This document shows positions 35,610 to 44,095 of a stretch of DNA of 64,000 nucleotides, one piece after another (the first letter of the stretch is position 1; each line of letters starts with the position of its first letter). The stretch spans positions 1 through 64,000 of the forward strand of contig CAKQIY010000007.1 of assembly GCA_934247115.1 (NCBI GenBank), in the 5' to 3' direction. The position numbers and the translations under genes were made by a program. Source of the DNA: an uncultured Coprococcus sp. Its GTDB lineage: Bacteria; Bacillota; Clostridia; Lachnospirales; Lachnospiraceae. The notes beneath the pieces were generated by a model, which saw nothing but the letters and a program-made list of their open reading frames with translations, was not told the DNA's origin and searched no databases.

Positions 35610-36629
35610 CTACCTCATCTCCATGGAAAGACTCATATCCTGACCTTCCACCATAAGAGTTCCCATGCTGCCGCATACCACAGGCATCATCGGTGACAGA
35701 TGTCCAAGATCCACATCCATCACAACAGGCACATTGTATTTTCCTATGATCCCCAGCACAGCCTGATACTGGTCAAGGCCCATCAGCTCCTGTCCGAACT
35801 GCAGCGGTCTGCCGATCATAAAGCCCTTGCAGTATCTGAACCAGCCGCCACCATCCATCTGCCACATAGCACGTCTTATGGACATGACGTTCAGATCGCA
35901 GGACTCGAGAAACCAGATAAATCCATCATCCTTATATCTCTCAAGGAATTCGCCAACATGGTCAAACTTTGTTCCTATAAGGTTCACCAGACAGTCCATG
36001 CAGCCGCCTATCATTCGTCCGCTCACCTGGAACTTCTCTGGATAGCCTTTTATCACCCTCGGCTCCGTGATGTTGTACGGCAGAAATGGATGCTCCTCAT
36101 CCCTGAGGGACTCCTTCTCCCATCCGTCGTATCCGGCAAATGACAGCTTCTGTCCCTGAAGGACCGCCATAGCATCCGCAACTGATCGGTGCCACGGCTC
36201 CTGTCCAAATGCCGCCGCGCACGGACCATATATAGATGCCGTGTCGCACAGTGTTGTGAGCAGGAACGTGAGGTTCGTATTGTCCGAATATCCCATGAAC
36301 CACTTCGGGTCTGCTGCCCTCAGCCTGTCAAAATCAATATAGTTAAGTATCTCGCACATGAGCTCTCCGCCGCCGCAGGATATGAGTGCATCGTTCTTCT
36401 CCGATGTGTAATAGTCATTTATCTCCTGCCCACACAGCTCAGGCTTATTGCTGATTCCTATGCCTTCACCGGTATAACAATTTGGCCCGATCTGTATACC
36501 AAAACCCATATTCCTGAAGTTCTCCTGCGCCCTGCCAAATGCAGTCTTATACGGTTCTGTATCACAACCAAATGACGGCGCAACAAAGCCTATCGTATCG
36601 CCCCTTTTTATAAATTTCGGAAATCTCAT
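35610..36629 (-). CDS. S66-family serine peptidase (LD-carboxypeptidase / MccF-like)
   Basis: A 339-residue cytosolic S66 peptidase. The nucleophile Ser115 is in FMGYSDNT; the Glu of the triad is in WFLESCD and the His in DVDLGHLSPMMP. Family members trim murein tetrapeptides (LdcA) or split microcin C7-type aminoacyl nucleotides (MccF); motifs alone cannot separate the two. The strong AAGGAGG lies 27 bases before the ATG and an in-frame stop prevents a longer start, so initiation may rely on a weaker AGGAAA. It follows azlD by 90 bases on the same strand. Confidence 0.9.
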   Translation of the reverse strand: MRFPKFIKRGDTIGFVAPSFGCDTEPYKTAFGRAQENFRNMGFGIQIGPNCYTGEGIGISNKPELCGQEINDYYTSEKNDALISCGGGELMCEILNYIDFDRLRAADPKWFMGYSDNTNLTFLLTTLCDTASIYGPCAAAFGQEPWHRSVADAMAVLQGQKLSFAGYDGWEKESLRDEEHPFLPYNITEPRVIKGYPEKFQVSGRMIGGCMDCLVNLIGTKFDHVGEFLERYKDDGFIWFLESCDLNVMSIRRAMWQMDGGGWFRYCKGFMIGRPLQFGQELMGLDQYQAVLGIIGKYNVPVVMDVDLGHLSPMMPVVCGSMGTLMVEGQDMSLSMEMR

Positions 36630-36719
36630 ATATCATACACAGGTATTTCCTGCTTACCTCCTTCTTATCGTTTTGTCATACTCAGCCATCCGGTCCAAAT
36701 CTCCAGACATCATAGATTT

Positions 36720-37031
36720 CTACATCAGTTTTAATATCCACTCAACCACGAACACCGTCACACACGCCGCAGCAGCCACAACTATAAGCCCCTTCTGCTT
36801 GATTCCAAGTATGAGCGCTACCACAAATCCACATACAGCGCTTATGATACTCTCCGTACTGTATAAAATGGACGGAAGTGTCAACGCCGTGAGACATGAA
36901 TACGGCACATAGTAGAGGAATGAATTGACAAATCTGTTCTCTATCTTCTTGCGAAACGCCACCAGCGGCACCATTCTTATGAGGTAAGTGACGACCGCCA
37001 TGGTTATTATATATATGTATATATTCATCAC
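36720..37031 (-). CDS. azlD: AzlD-type branched-chain amino acid exporter subunit
   Basis: A 103-residue protein with four hydrophobic helices and the family start (TYLIRMVPLVAFRKKIENRF). It works as the small partner of AzlC in export of branched-chain amino acids. The ATG overlaps the end of azlC by four bases, the classic sign of translational coupling. Confidence 0.92.
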   Translation of the reverse strand: MMNIYIYIITMAVVTYLIRMVPLVAFRKKIENRFVNSFLYYVPYSCLTALTLPSILYSTESIISAVCGFVVALILGIKQKGLIVVAAAACVTVFVVEWILKLM

Positions 37032-37777
37032 TGCACCTCCACGTCGTTATTATCTTTTGTCTTTTTTATAGCATCCTGCTTTTCTTCTTTCTCAGCTCCC
37101 ACAGGGAAGAATATAGCTCCTATCACAGAGGCTGCCACCGTGCTTATGATTATGGCAATTCCTGTCGATATAAACTTGAATATCGGAACGTAATACATCA
37201 CACATGATATGACTGCCGCCACAAGCGCAACTATGGCAACCGGTCTGGACTTCTTCGCAACCGGCATGACTATGGCAACGAACATTCCGTAGAGTGCCAG
37301 ACTGAGTGCGCTGCTTACGGACTTTGGAAGAAGTCCCGATGCCACCGCACCGAACAGGGTTCCGCCCGTCCAGCCGACTATCGGCAGCAGCTGAAGTCCT
37401 ATCATATAGCCAAATGTCAATTCCTTCACATGTCCCATGGCAACCGCAAATATCTCGTCAGTATTTGCAAATGCGATCACAAGCCTCTCCTTAATGCCCA
37501 CTGCCTCTCCAAGCTTCTGCGAGAGTGACAGACTCATAAGGGAATATCTCAGATTGATTATGAACTGGGTGAGTACCATCTCAACCAGAGTTCCCCCCGC
37601 AAGGATGATCTTAAGTCCTGCAAACTGTCCCGCACTGGTGACATTTGTCAGGCTTATTATAACCGCCTGAAAACTTGTGAGTCCGCAATTTACCGCCAGC
37701 AGACCAAAACTAAAACTTACCGCGAAATACCCCAGTGCTATCGGTATTCCATCCTTTAATCCTTTTCTAAATTCCAT
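37028..37777 (-). CDS. azlC: AzlC-type branched-chain amino acid exporter subunit
   Basis: A 249-residue polytopic protein: FRKGLKDGIPIALGYFAVSF at the start, followed by helices with LTNVTSAGQFAGL and IINLRYSLMSLSLSQ, all typical of AzlC. I choose the ATG at 37777, which lies eight bases after the stop of the transglutaminase gene and has TAGGA before it; an upstream in-frame start would run inside the previous gene. With azlD it exports valine-type amino acids or analogues. A charged tail precedes the overlap with azlD. Confidence 0.92.
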   Translation of the reverse strand: MEFRKGLKDGIPIALGYFAVSFSFGLLAVNCGLTSFQAVIISLTNVTSAGQFAGLKIILAGGTLVEMVLTQFIINLRYSLMSLSLSQKLGEAVGIKERLVIAFANTDEIFAVAMGHVKELTFGYMIGLQLLPIVGWTGGTLFGAVASGLLPKSVSSALSLALYGMFVAIVMPVAKKSRPVAIVALVAAVISCVMYYVPIFKFISTGIAIIISTVAASVIGAIFFPVGAEKEEKQDAIKKTKDNNDVEVQ

Positions 37778-37785
37778 GTTTCCTA

Positions 37786-39933
37786 CTACTCTTTTCTGAC
37801 ATGTTTTTTTCTTCGTGCTCCGCAATCGTAGCACCTTATATACCTCCATATGAGTCTGTCCTTAAGATTAAGACTCCAGTAAGTATACGCTCTTATCTTA
37901 TTGTACAGCCTTCTGGCTGCCAGCAGCTGATTATCATCCGGCACAATCTGTCCATACACAGCCGCCTGTACACATGCAATGAATTCTGCAAACTCATCCG
38001 ACTTGATGATCCTGCACCGCTCCGTAACAAGCTCTGCATATTCCCGGTCATCCGATCCTGCACCATCCGTAAGCCCGGCAAATGTAAGCATCTCATACAT
38101 GGCCGCCGACATCTCATGTACTGCAGTTATACGGTCACGACCCACCAGCTTACGGCGTCTTCTGACAACGATCACACGCCGCCTTATCGATACCACCGAC
38201 ATACATAAAATGACACCCAGAACTACAATGGCTATCACACGGAACACACGACTGTCAAAGACTGTTGAAAGACCATGTCCCTGTCCATCTCCAGTGTTCT
38301 CACCCGCTGTGGTTCCCGAACCATTGCCATCTGTGCTCATTCCATCATCTGTCGTATCATTCTCTATTCCTGACGCTCTGTTCTCCGTTGTCTCAGTAGT
38401 TATCTCCTCACTGCTTTCAGTGCTCATCTCCTCTGTCACTTCAGTGGTCATCTCCGTGCTGTTGACATCTGTCTGTTCTTCAGTAACCTCACTGCTATTC
38501 TTCGGAGCCTCCGTGGGCTCATCAGGAATACCAAGCGTGTCTGAGCGGTCTCCCAATGGTGTTGCATCCACTATCACCCAGTCTTTTTGGTCTTTATCGT
38601 ATACCTCTATCCAGGCATGGCTGTATTTGTCCAGTATATACGCATGATATGTGCCATCCGGCTGTTCCGTCCAGGCCGATGAAGGCACCGCATATCCCGT
38701 GTTATATCTTGTCGGTATTCCAACTGTCCTCAGGCCTATGGCGGCAGCTGACGCATAGTGTACACAGTATCCCTCATGCCCTGTATACAATGCATACAGA
38801 ATAGGATCGGTACCATTGTCAAATGGCTTTGGCGATACCGTATACGATATGTGCTCCCTTATATATGCAACCAGCTCATCGATAACCGCTTCTGTACTGT
38901 CTTCTGCATCCGAGGTCAGCTCCCTGACCGCGCTGGCATATGCACTGAATGTGTCCCTGTCATACCTCGTCAATATCTCACTGTCCGGACTGTATCCTAT
39001 ATCCCTGTTTCTCCATGTGCCATTATCGTATACCACATAGCTTCTGGACTTCACATACAGGTTGCCCTCCGGCTTCTCGTCTCTGGTGATCTCATCCACC
39101 ACATCATCCGATGGATCGACCTCTGATCCGTCTACCTTATAATACTCAGAATACCCCTTTCCCGAATCACCCGAGAGAAAATACTCCACATTCTCCACCA
39201 TCTCTATCAGCACACCCTGAAGCTTTACTCCTCTGTCATAAGCACTGCCATATATGAACATGGCTGCCACACCACACACGGCCAGCGTCACAAGAGGCAC
39301 CGCTACATTCCATACAATGGATATCGGTTGTCCGTTGCGTGCAAGTGCATATCTGATTATGATGAGGGACAATACCGTAAGTATGATCCCCGGAGCACTC
39401 ACATTTACATCCAGCATGGCTCCTGACGCCATGAAAAGAAAAGCCAGCCCAACAGCAATCATGACACTGCCGCACCTGAATATCATATATGCCGCAAAGA
39501 ACATGGCTGCAGCGACAACGAACAGCACAAACTCCGATACTGCGCTCATACTTATATAATCCAGGTCTATGGCACCGGTCTTTATACCGTATGACTTCCT
39601 GATCTCATATGCTATACTGTATATCATTCCTCTTCCGCCGGAATACAGGATTTTTCTTCTTGCAAGCCCCCACGCCAGCATCATACACACAGGAACCAGC
39701 AGATCTGTAAGCCTGTTTTCTTTTCGCAGAATATACCATAAGCTGTACAGTGCAGCTATGGCCAATCCGCCCAATACACATACGGCTGTGAGACCGGATG
39801 GCTCTATATATTTGTTTATATCCGAGCTGAATGCGATGTCCCCCACCAGATAAGCCATACCCGATGCCAGCATCCACACAGCCAGACTCAATATAATCTT
39901 CAACTTCGCACTCCAATCTATACCGTAAGACAT
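37786..39933 (-). CDS. Membrane transglutaminase-like protein
   Basis: A 715-residue TgpA-like protein: about six N-terminal helices, an extracellular transglutaminase-like domain with GYCVHYASA (Cys390), SHAWIEVYD (His) and VIVDATPLG (Asp), then a Thr/Glu/Ser-rich linker, one helix and a cytosolic tail (DUF4129-like). Such proteins occur with MoxR ATPases and DUF58 proteins, as here; the substrate is generally unknown but is thought to be at the cell surface. Its start overlaps the end of the DUF58 gene by 16 bases. It is the third gene of the operon. Confidence 0.93.
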   Translation of the reverse strand: MSYGIDWSAKLKIILSLAVWMLASGMAYLVGDIAFSSDINKYIEPSGLTAVCVLGGLAIAALYSLWYILRKENRLTDLLVPVCMMLAWGLARRKILYSGGRGMIYSIAYEIRKSYGIKTGAIDLDYISMSAVSEFVLFVVAAAMFFAAYMIFRCGSVMIAVGLAFLFMASGAMLDVNVSAPGIILTVLSLIIIRYALARNGQPISIVWNVAVPLVTLAVCGVAAMFIYGSAYDRGVKLQGVLIEMVENVEYFLSGDSGKGYSEYYKVDGSEVDPSDDVVDEITRDEKPEGNLYVKSRSYVVYDNGTWRNRDIGYSPDSEILTRYDRDTFSAYASAVRELTSDAEDSTEAVIDELVAYIREHISYTVSPKPFDNGTDPILYALYTGHEGYCVHYASAAAIGLRTVGIPTRYNTGYAVPSSAWTEQPDGTYHAYILDKYSHAWIEVYDKDQKDWVIVDATPLGDRSDTLGIPDEPTEAPKNSSEVTEEQTDVNSTEMTTEVTEEMSTESSEEITTETTENRASGIENDTTDDGMSTDGNGSGTTAGENTGDGQGHGLSTVFDSRVFRVIAIVVLGVILCMSVVSIRRRVIVVRRRRKLVGRDRITAVHEMSAAMYEMLTFAGLTDGAGSDDREYAELVTERCRIIKSDEFAEFIACVQAAVYGQIVPDDNQLLAARRLYNKIRAYTYWSLNLKDRLIWRYIRCYDCGARRKKHVRKE

Positions 39934-41009
39934 ATATGGGTAAGGTCCTCCTTGAGAGATTCAAACTCAACCTTGTGAGAATCATCTCCGCACTGTATAT
40001 TACCCTTCATGTCAATATCTATAAAACTTGTAAAATCTTCGCCTCTGAACTTTTCCCTGTACATGCCGATCACATCATATCTGTCCATATTGCGGGCATC
40101 AACATACGACATTCTGGCAGCTGCATCGTACACATCCTCCTCACGGATTATCCTGTATCTTGTTATGGACATCTCCTGGGGATCATACCATGCGATAAAA
40201 TGCGGAACCTTTACATCTATGAGTGAAAAACTCAGTGATACCATGGATTCAAGGGTAACCGACATGGACTGTCCATAGTTACGGCTGTCCCTTCCATCCA
40301 GATTCACACAGATGATAACCGGACACGACAAACTTTTGGACATATCCCTCACCATGATCTCATCCTGTCTGGCAGAGAGCTTCCAATGTATATTCATCAT
40401 ACGATCTCCCGGCCTGTACTCTCTAACCTGATATACCTCAGAGGAATCATCGCCGCGCAGATCAGCATGGTACACATCACTGTCTGTCACAAAGTCCCTC
40501 GTACTTTTGGACACGTTGAGAGGCATGAGATAGCACTGCGGCAGAACATACACATGTGCCGTCGTCCGGACCTTTTTTCTTATATAGAACATGTGAAATG
40601 CGTCATAAACCCTCACATCCAGTGCGCCTATCTCATACCTTCCACTGACGGCAAGAGTCATATCCGCCTGACACACGCCATTCCCATTGTCTATCTGTCT
40701 GAAACTGCTGTGCTGCTTCTTCTTCATCCCTGCTGCCATCACTCTGAACGCAGCAGATACATACGGAACCTGACCGCCATCCACACTGACCGTCAGTTCA
40801 GGATGAAATGTCCTGTTCTTTTCCACCACCGGTATATTGATCTTCATACCTATGGATGTCTTTATGTAACTTACCACCAGTCCCACAATAAGACATATCA
40901 TAACAGCCAGCATCAGTGCTGCAACATAGAAGTACGCCTTCTCCTTATTGATTATCCCTATATATACGCTGGCAAGCACCAACACAATATATACTATTCC
41001 TCGTCTCAT
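39918..41009 (-). CDS. DUF58 (vWA-like) domain protein
   Basis: A 363-residue protein with two N-terminal helices and the DUF58 signature VREYRPGDRMMNIHWKLSAR, followed by VIICVNLDGRDSRNYG, part of a von Willebrand A-like fold. It is the second gene in the moxR-DUF58-transglutaminase operon and probably a membrane partner whose assembly or activity is driven by the MoxR ATPase. The ribosome binding site is weak (GAGGATCGGG). A second DUF58 gene lies at the right edge of the window. Confidence 0.92.
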   Translation of the reverse strand: MRRGIVYIVLVLASVYIGIINKEKAYFYVAALMLAVMICLIVGLVVSYIKTSIGMKINIPVVEKNRTFHPELTVSVDGGQVPYVSAAFRVMAAGMKKKQHSSFRQIDNGNGVCQADMTLAVSGRYEIGALDVRVYDAFHMFYIRKKVRTTAHVYVLPQCYLMPLNVSKSTRDFVTDSDVYHADLRGDDSSEVYQVREYRPGDRMMNIHWKLSARQDEIMVRDMSKSLSCPVIICVNLDGRDSRNYGQSMSVTLESMVSLSFSLIDVKVPHFIAWYDPQEMSITRYRIIREEDVYDAAARMSYVDARNMDRYDVIGMYREKFRGEDFTSFIDIDMKGNIQCGDDSHKVEFESLKEDLTHICLTV

Positions 41010-41054
41010 TCTCTACCCGATCCTCAACTGATTCTGATACTTCCTGCCACAGTT

Positions 41055-42014
41055 CTATCTTCTCTGCGCGCTTCTCTTTCTCACTGTAGGCTTGTAAACC
41101 CTCTCCATGATATCCTTGAGAACCGCCTCCTGTGTGATATGGTTCACCCTTGCCTTGGCATTCAGTATGATCCTGTGCCTCACCACATCGGTCCACACCA
41201 TCTGCACATCCTCAGGTATAACGAAATCCCTGCCACTTATATACGCCCAGCTCTTCGCCATCTTGGTGAGTGCTATGGTTCCTCGAGGACTGACTCCCAG
41301 CTCAAGGCTCGGATTATCCCTGGTCTCTGTGACCAGCTGTCCTATATACGAATACACATCATCACTGACCTTAACCTGTGTAACCTCATCGCGGATCATA
41401 CGAAGCTGCTCCGCACCTATAACAGGATGAACCTGTTCAAATCCATGGGCTGAAGTTCTTCCCTTCACAATGTCCAGCTCATTCTCTATAGATGGATATC
41501 CAAGCTTCAGACATACCATAAATCTGTCCAGCTGTGAGTCCGGCAGAAGCTGTGTTCCCGCACTTCCTATCGGATTCTCAGTTGCTATGACGATAAACGG
41601 CTCCGGAACTGGATAGGTAACTCCATCAACAGTGACATGACCTTCTTCCATAACCTCGAGAAGAGCTGACTGTGTCTTCGGCGAAGTTCTGTTGATCTCG
41701 TCAGCCAGGAACAGATTACACATTACTGCACCCGGTCTGTATACAAACTTATTCGTTATCCTGTCATACATTGTAAACCCGGTTATGTCCCCCGGGAGAA
41801 CATCAGGTGTAAACTGCATTCTCTTGTTCTCCAGCCCCATGGCATTTGCAAATGCAAGTGCCATAGTAGTTTTACCTACTCCAGGCACGTCATCCATAAG
41901 TATGTTGCCACCTGCTATTATTGATGCCATGATCTTGGCAACACATATATCCTTTCCAACAACTACCTTCTTTACCTCTTCTATAACATCCAGCACCTTA
42001 CCATTGTAATTCAT
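41055..42014 (-). CDS. MoxR-family AAA+ ATPase
   Basis: A 319-residue AAA+ protein: Walker A in DDVPGVGKTTMALAFA, Walker B in LFLADEINRTSPKTQSALLE, sensor 1 in VIATENPIGSAGT. MoxR proteins act as chaperones for vWA/DUF58 partners; the next gene encodes such a partner. GGGAG lies six bases before the ATG. It is the first gene of the operon running through azlD, and follows a long hairpin. Confidence 0.95.
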   Translation of the reverse strand: MNYNGKVLDVIEEVKKVVVGKDICVAKIMASIIAGGNILMDDVPGVGKTTMALAFANAMGLENKRMQFTPDVLPGDITGFTMYDRITNKFVYRPGAVMCNLFLADEINRTSPKTQSALLEVMEEGHVTVDGVTYPVPEPFIVIATENPIGSAGTQLLPDSQLDRFMVCLKLGYPSIENELDIVKGRTSAHGFEQVHPVIGAEQLRMIRDEVTQVKVSDDVYSYIGQLVTETRDNPSLELGVSPRGTIALTKMAKSWAYISGRDFVIPEDVQMVWTDVVRHRIILNAKARVNHITQEAVLKDIMERVYKPTVRKRSAQRR

Positions 42015-42070
42015 ATCTTTCTCCCATCCATGAACCTCATTCCAGTCTGTATCCTATATCAAACTTATAT

Positions 42071-42117
42071 ATACATATATCGGGAGGAAGCATGGCGCTT
42101 CCTCCCGATATATGTAT
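42071..42117. terminator. 21-bp perfect hairpin between the TPR gene and moxR
   Basis: ATACATATATCGGGAGGAAGC is complementary over its length to the other arm, with a five-base loop (listed here in two parts: ATACATATATC and GGGAGGAAGC). No U run follows on either strand, so it may stabilise or separate transcripts rather than terminate them by the usual mechanism. Confidence 0.5.
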
Positions 42118-42123
42118 TCAGTT

Positions 42124-42915
42124 CTACAATCCGGACTTAACTGTATCTATATTGCCCATTATAACCCTGTATGTATCATTATCTCCATAAATGCCATATA
42201 TCTCCTCAGCCGCCAGCTGATAATACTTGAGCGCCTGTACACAGTCCCCCTGTCTGTAGCATGCCTCGGCGACCGCTGACAATGCCGCACTATAGTGGTA
42301 ACCACGCTCTCCCATTAGCTGATACCTGCGCACCGCTTCAACCAGTCTGTCCTTCGCCTCCTCAAAGCGTCCGGCCCGCAGCAGGCTCTCTCCCAGGCTT
42401 ACATAAGTTGCTGTGATTTCCGGACCCGCATTCTCGTGCCGTTCTATGATGGCAAGTGCCTGTTCAAATGAGTCGACAGCATTGTCATAATCACCCAGGT
42501 CCTGATATACCAGAGCAAGGTTGTTGTAATAAGTGGCCATCAATATATCATAATGACTGACCTGCCCCTGGTATATATTCCTGACCTGTTTAAAATACGC
42601 AAGTGCCTCAAGCAGATTGCCCGCCGCCCGGTTAGTATTCGCCACATTCATCAACGTGGTTCCATATGGCACCGTATCTTCTATCTCCATCTCTTTCGCC
42701 AGTCTTATCACCTGTCTGCAGAAATACAACGCCTTGTCGTATTCCCCCGTGGACCTGTGAAAGCTGATAAGCTCATTGTATATTGCCTGCATGGATTCAC
42801 GGTCACCATCATACCTGGCCTCACTCAGTGCCTGTGTGAGATACCTCTCAACTTCAGATATTCTGTTTTCGGCAAACAGCTTGTCCAAGCCGTCAAATAT
42901 TTCATTGATATTCAT
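42124..42915 (-). CDS. Tetratricopeptide repeat protein
   Basis: A 263-residue soluble protein made of TPR units, for example EYDKALYFCRQVIRLA, NLLEALAYFKQV and DYDNAVDSFEQALAII. It probably mediates protein-protein contacts; partners are unknown. The ATG at 42915 has GGAGG eight bases upstream; the other in-frame ATG adds only five residues (MEDRR) with no site of its own. It follows the dehydrogenase gene by about 30 bases, so the two are likely cotranscribed. Confidence 0.88.
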   Translation of the reverse strand: MNINEIFDGLDKLFAENRISEVERYLTQALSEARYDGDRESMQAIYNELISFHRSTGEYDKALYFCRQVIRLAKEMEIEDTVPYGTTLMNVANTNRAAGNLLEALAYFKQVRNIYQGQVSHYDILMATYYNNLALVYQDLGDYDNAVDSFEQALAIIERHENAGPEITATYVSLGESLLRAGRFEEAKDRLVEAVRRYQLMGERGYHYSAALSAVAEACYRQGDCVQALKYYQLAAEEIYGIYGDNDTYRVIMGNIDTVKSGL

Positions 42916-42947
42916 CCGTCTGTCCTCCATACTGCTTTATTCGCCCA

Positions 42948-43940
42948 TCATAACACAACAAGATTTGCCTTGTCTACACGGCCTTTCTCAAAGTTCACCG
43001 CATTGTCCAATGTGGTTCTGCTGATAGCCTCCAGTGCCTCCTCCGTCAGGAAGCCCTGATGTGATGTCACTATGACATTTGGGAACGAGAGAAGTCTGGC
43101 GGTTATGGATGTCTCCAATATATCATCCTCCCTGTTCTCAAATACATTACCAGTCTCCTCCTCGTATACATCAAGACCTACACCGAAGAATTTGCGGCTT
43201 CTTATTCCAGATATCAGGTCATCCGTCTTGATGAGTGCCCCTCTGGATGTGTTCACCAGTATAACATTGTCCTTCATCTGGGCTATGGTGTCTTTATTTA
43301 TCATGTGATACGTGTCATCGGTCAACGGGCAATGCAATGAGATCAGATCCGCGGTCTGAAGCAGCTCCGGGAGCTCCACATACGTCACAAAATCAAGGTC
43401 AGGATTGTGATACATGTCAAACGCTATAACGTTCATCCCAAAACCATGACATATCCTCGCCATGGCTGCTCCTATCTTACCTGTTCCAACTATACCTGCT
43501 GTCTTGCCATGGAAATTCATTCCTGTGAGTCCCACCAGGCTGAAATTATTCTCCCTCACCTTTATATAGCTTTTGTGGAGCTTTCTGTTCACCGCCATTG
43601 CCAGGGCCATGGCATGCTCCGCAACAGCCTCTGGTGAATATCCAGGCACCCTCATAACTGTAATACCGCATTCATCTGCTGCCTTAAGGTCCACATTATT
43701 GAAACCTGCACACCTCATTAGTATCAGCTTTACCCCAGCCTCACCGAGGGCATTCACCACCGATGCGCTCACATCCGAGCTGACAAATGCGCATATTGCC
43801 TCATATCCCCTTGCCAGTCTTGCAGTTCTGACCGACAGATCTGCTTCCACATAATCTATGCAGAGCTGTGGATACTTGTCCTTTATCGTATCAAATGAAT
43901 CCCTGTCATATTTTCTGGTATCATAAAACAAAATATTCAT
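42948..43940 (-). CDS. D-2-hydroxyacid dehydrogenase, D-lactate dehydrogenase type
   Basis: The 330-residue protein has the NAD-binding block TAGIVGTGKIGAAMARICHG, LHCPLTDDTYHMIN, VNTSRGALI and the catalytic His in VIVTSHQGFLT. The overall similarity (MNILFYDTRKYDRDSF at the start, RCAGFNNVDL) is closest to fermentative D-lactate dehydrogenases, which reduce pyruvate. A related 2-oxoacid is possible. The start at 43940 has GGGAGG eight bases upstream. The TPR gene follows closely. Confidence 0.92.
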   Translation of the reverse strand: MNILFYDTRKYDRDSFDTIKDKYPQLCIDYVEADLSVRTARLARGYEAICAFVSSDVSASVVNALGEAGVKLILMRCAGFNNVDLKAADECGITVMRVPGYSPEAVAEHAMALAMAVNRKLHKSYIKVRENNFSLVGLTGMNFHGKTAGIVGTGKIGAAMARICHGFGMNVIAFDMYHNPDLDFVTYVELPELLQTADLISLHCPLTDDTYHMINKDTIAQMKDNVILVNTSRGALIKTDDLISGIRSRKFFGVGLDVYEEETGNVFENREDDILETSITARLLSFPNVIVTSHQGFLTEEALEAISRTTLDNAVNFEKGRVDKANLVVL

Positions 43941-44029
43941 ATACTGTACCTCCCTTGGAGCGGACATAAAACAACCGCCACTGTTAGTATACCATGTTTG
44001 TGCTTTATTTATATATGGATATTATTGAA

Positions 44030-44073
44030 AATCCAGGCCGCGCAGCCAGTTCTTAGACTGCACAGCCTGGATT
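44030..44073 (-). terminator. Terminator of the two-component operon
   Basis: AATCCAGGC pairs with GCCTGGATT, with inner CTGC/GCAG pairs, followed by TTTTCAATAA on minus. Confidence 0.75.
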
Positions 44074-44095
44074 ATATACATTCTTATCCAACAAT

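Noticed and set aside
40386..41453. 355-residue open frame on plus opposite DUF58 and moxR
   Set aside because: Spans two well-supported minus-strand genes, His/Tyr-rich, no family motif.
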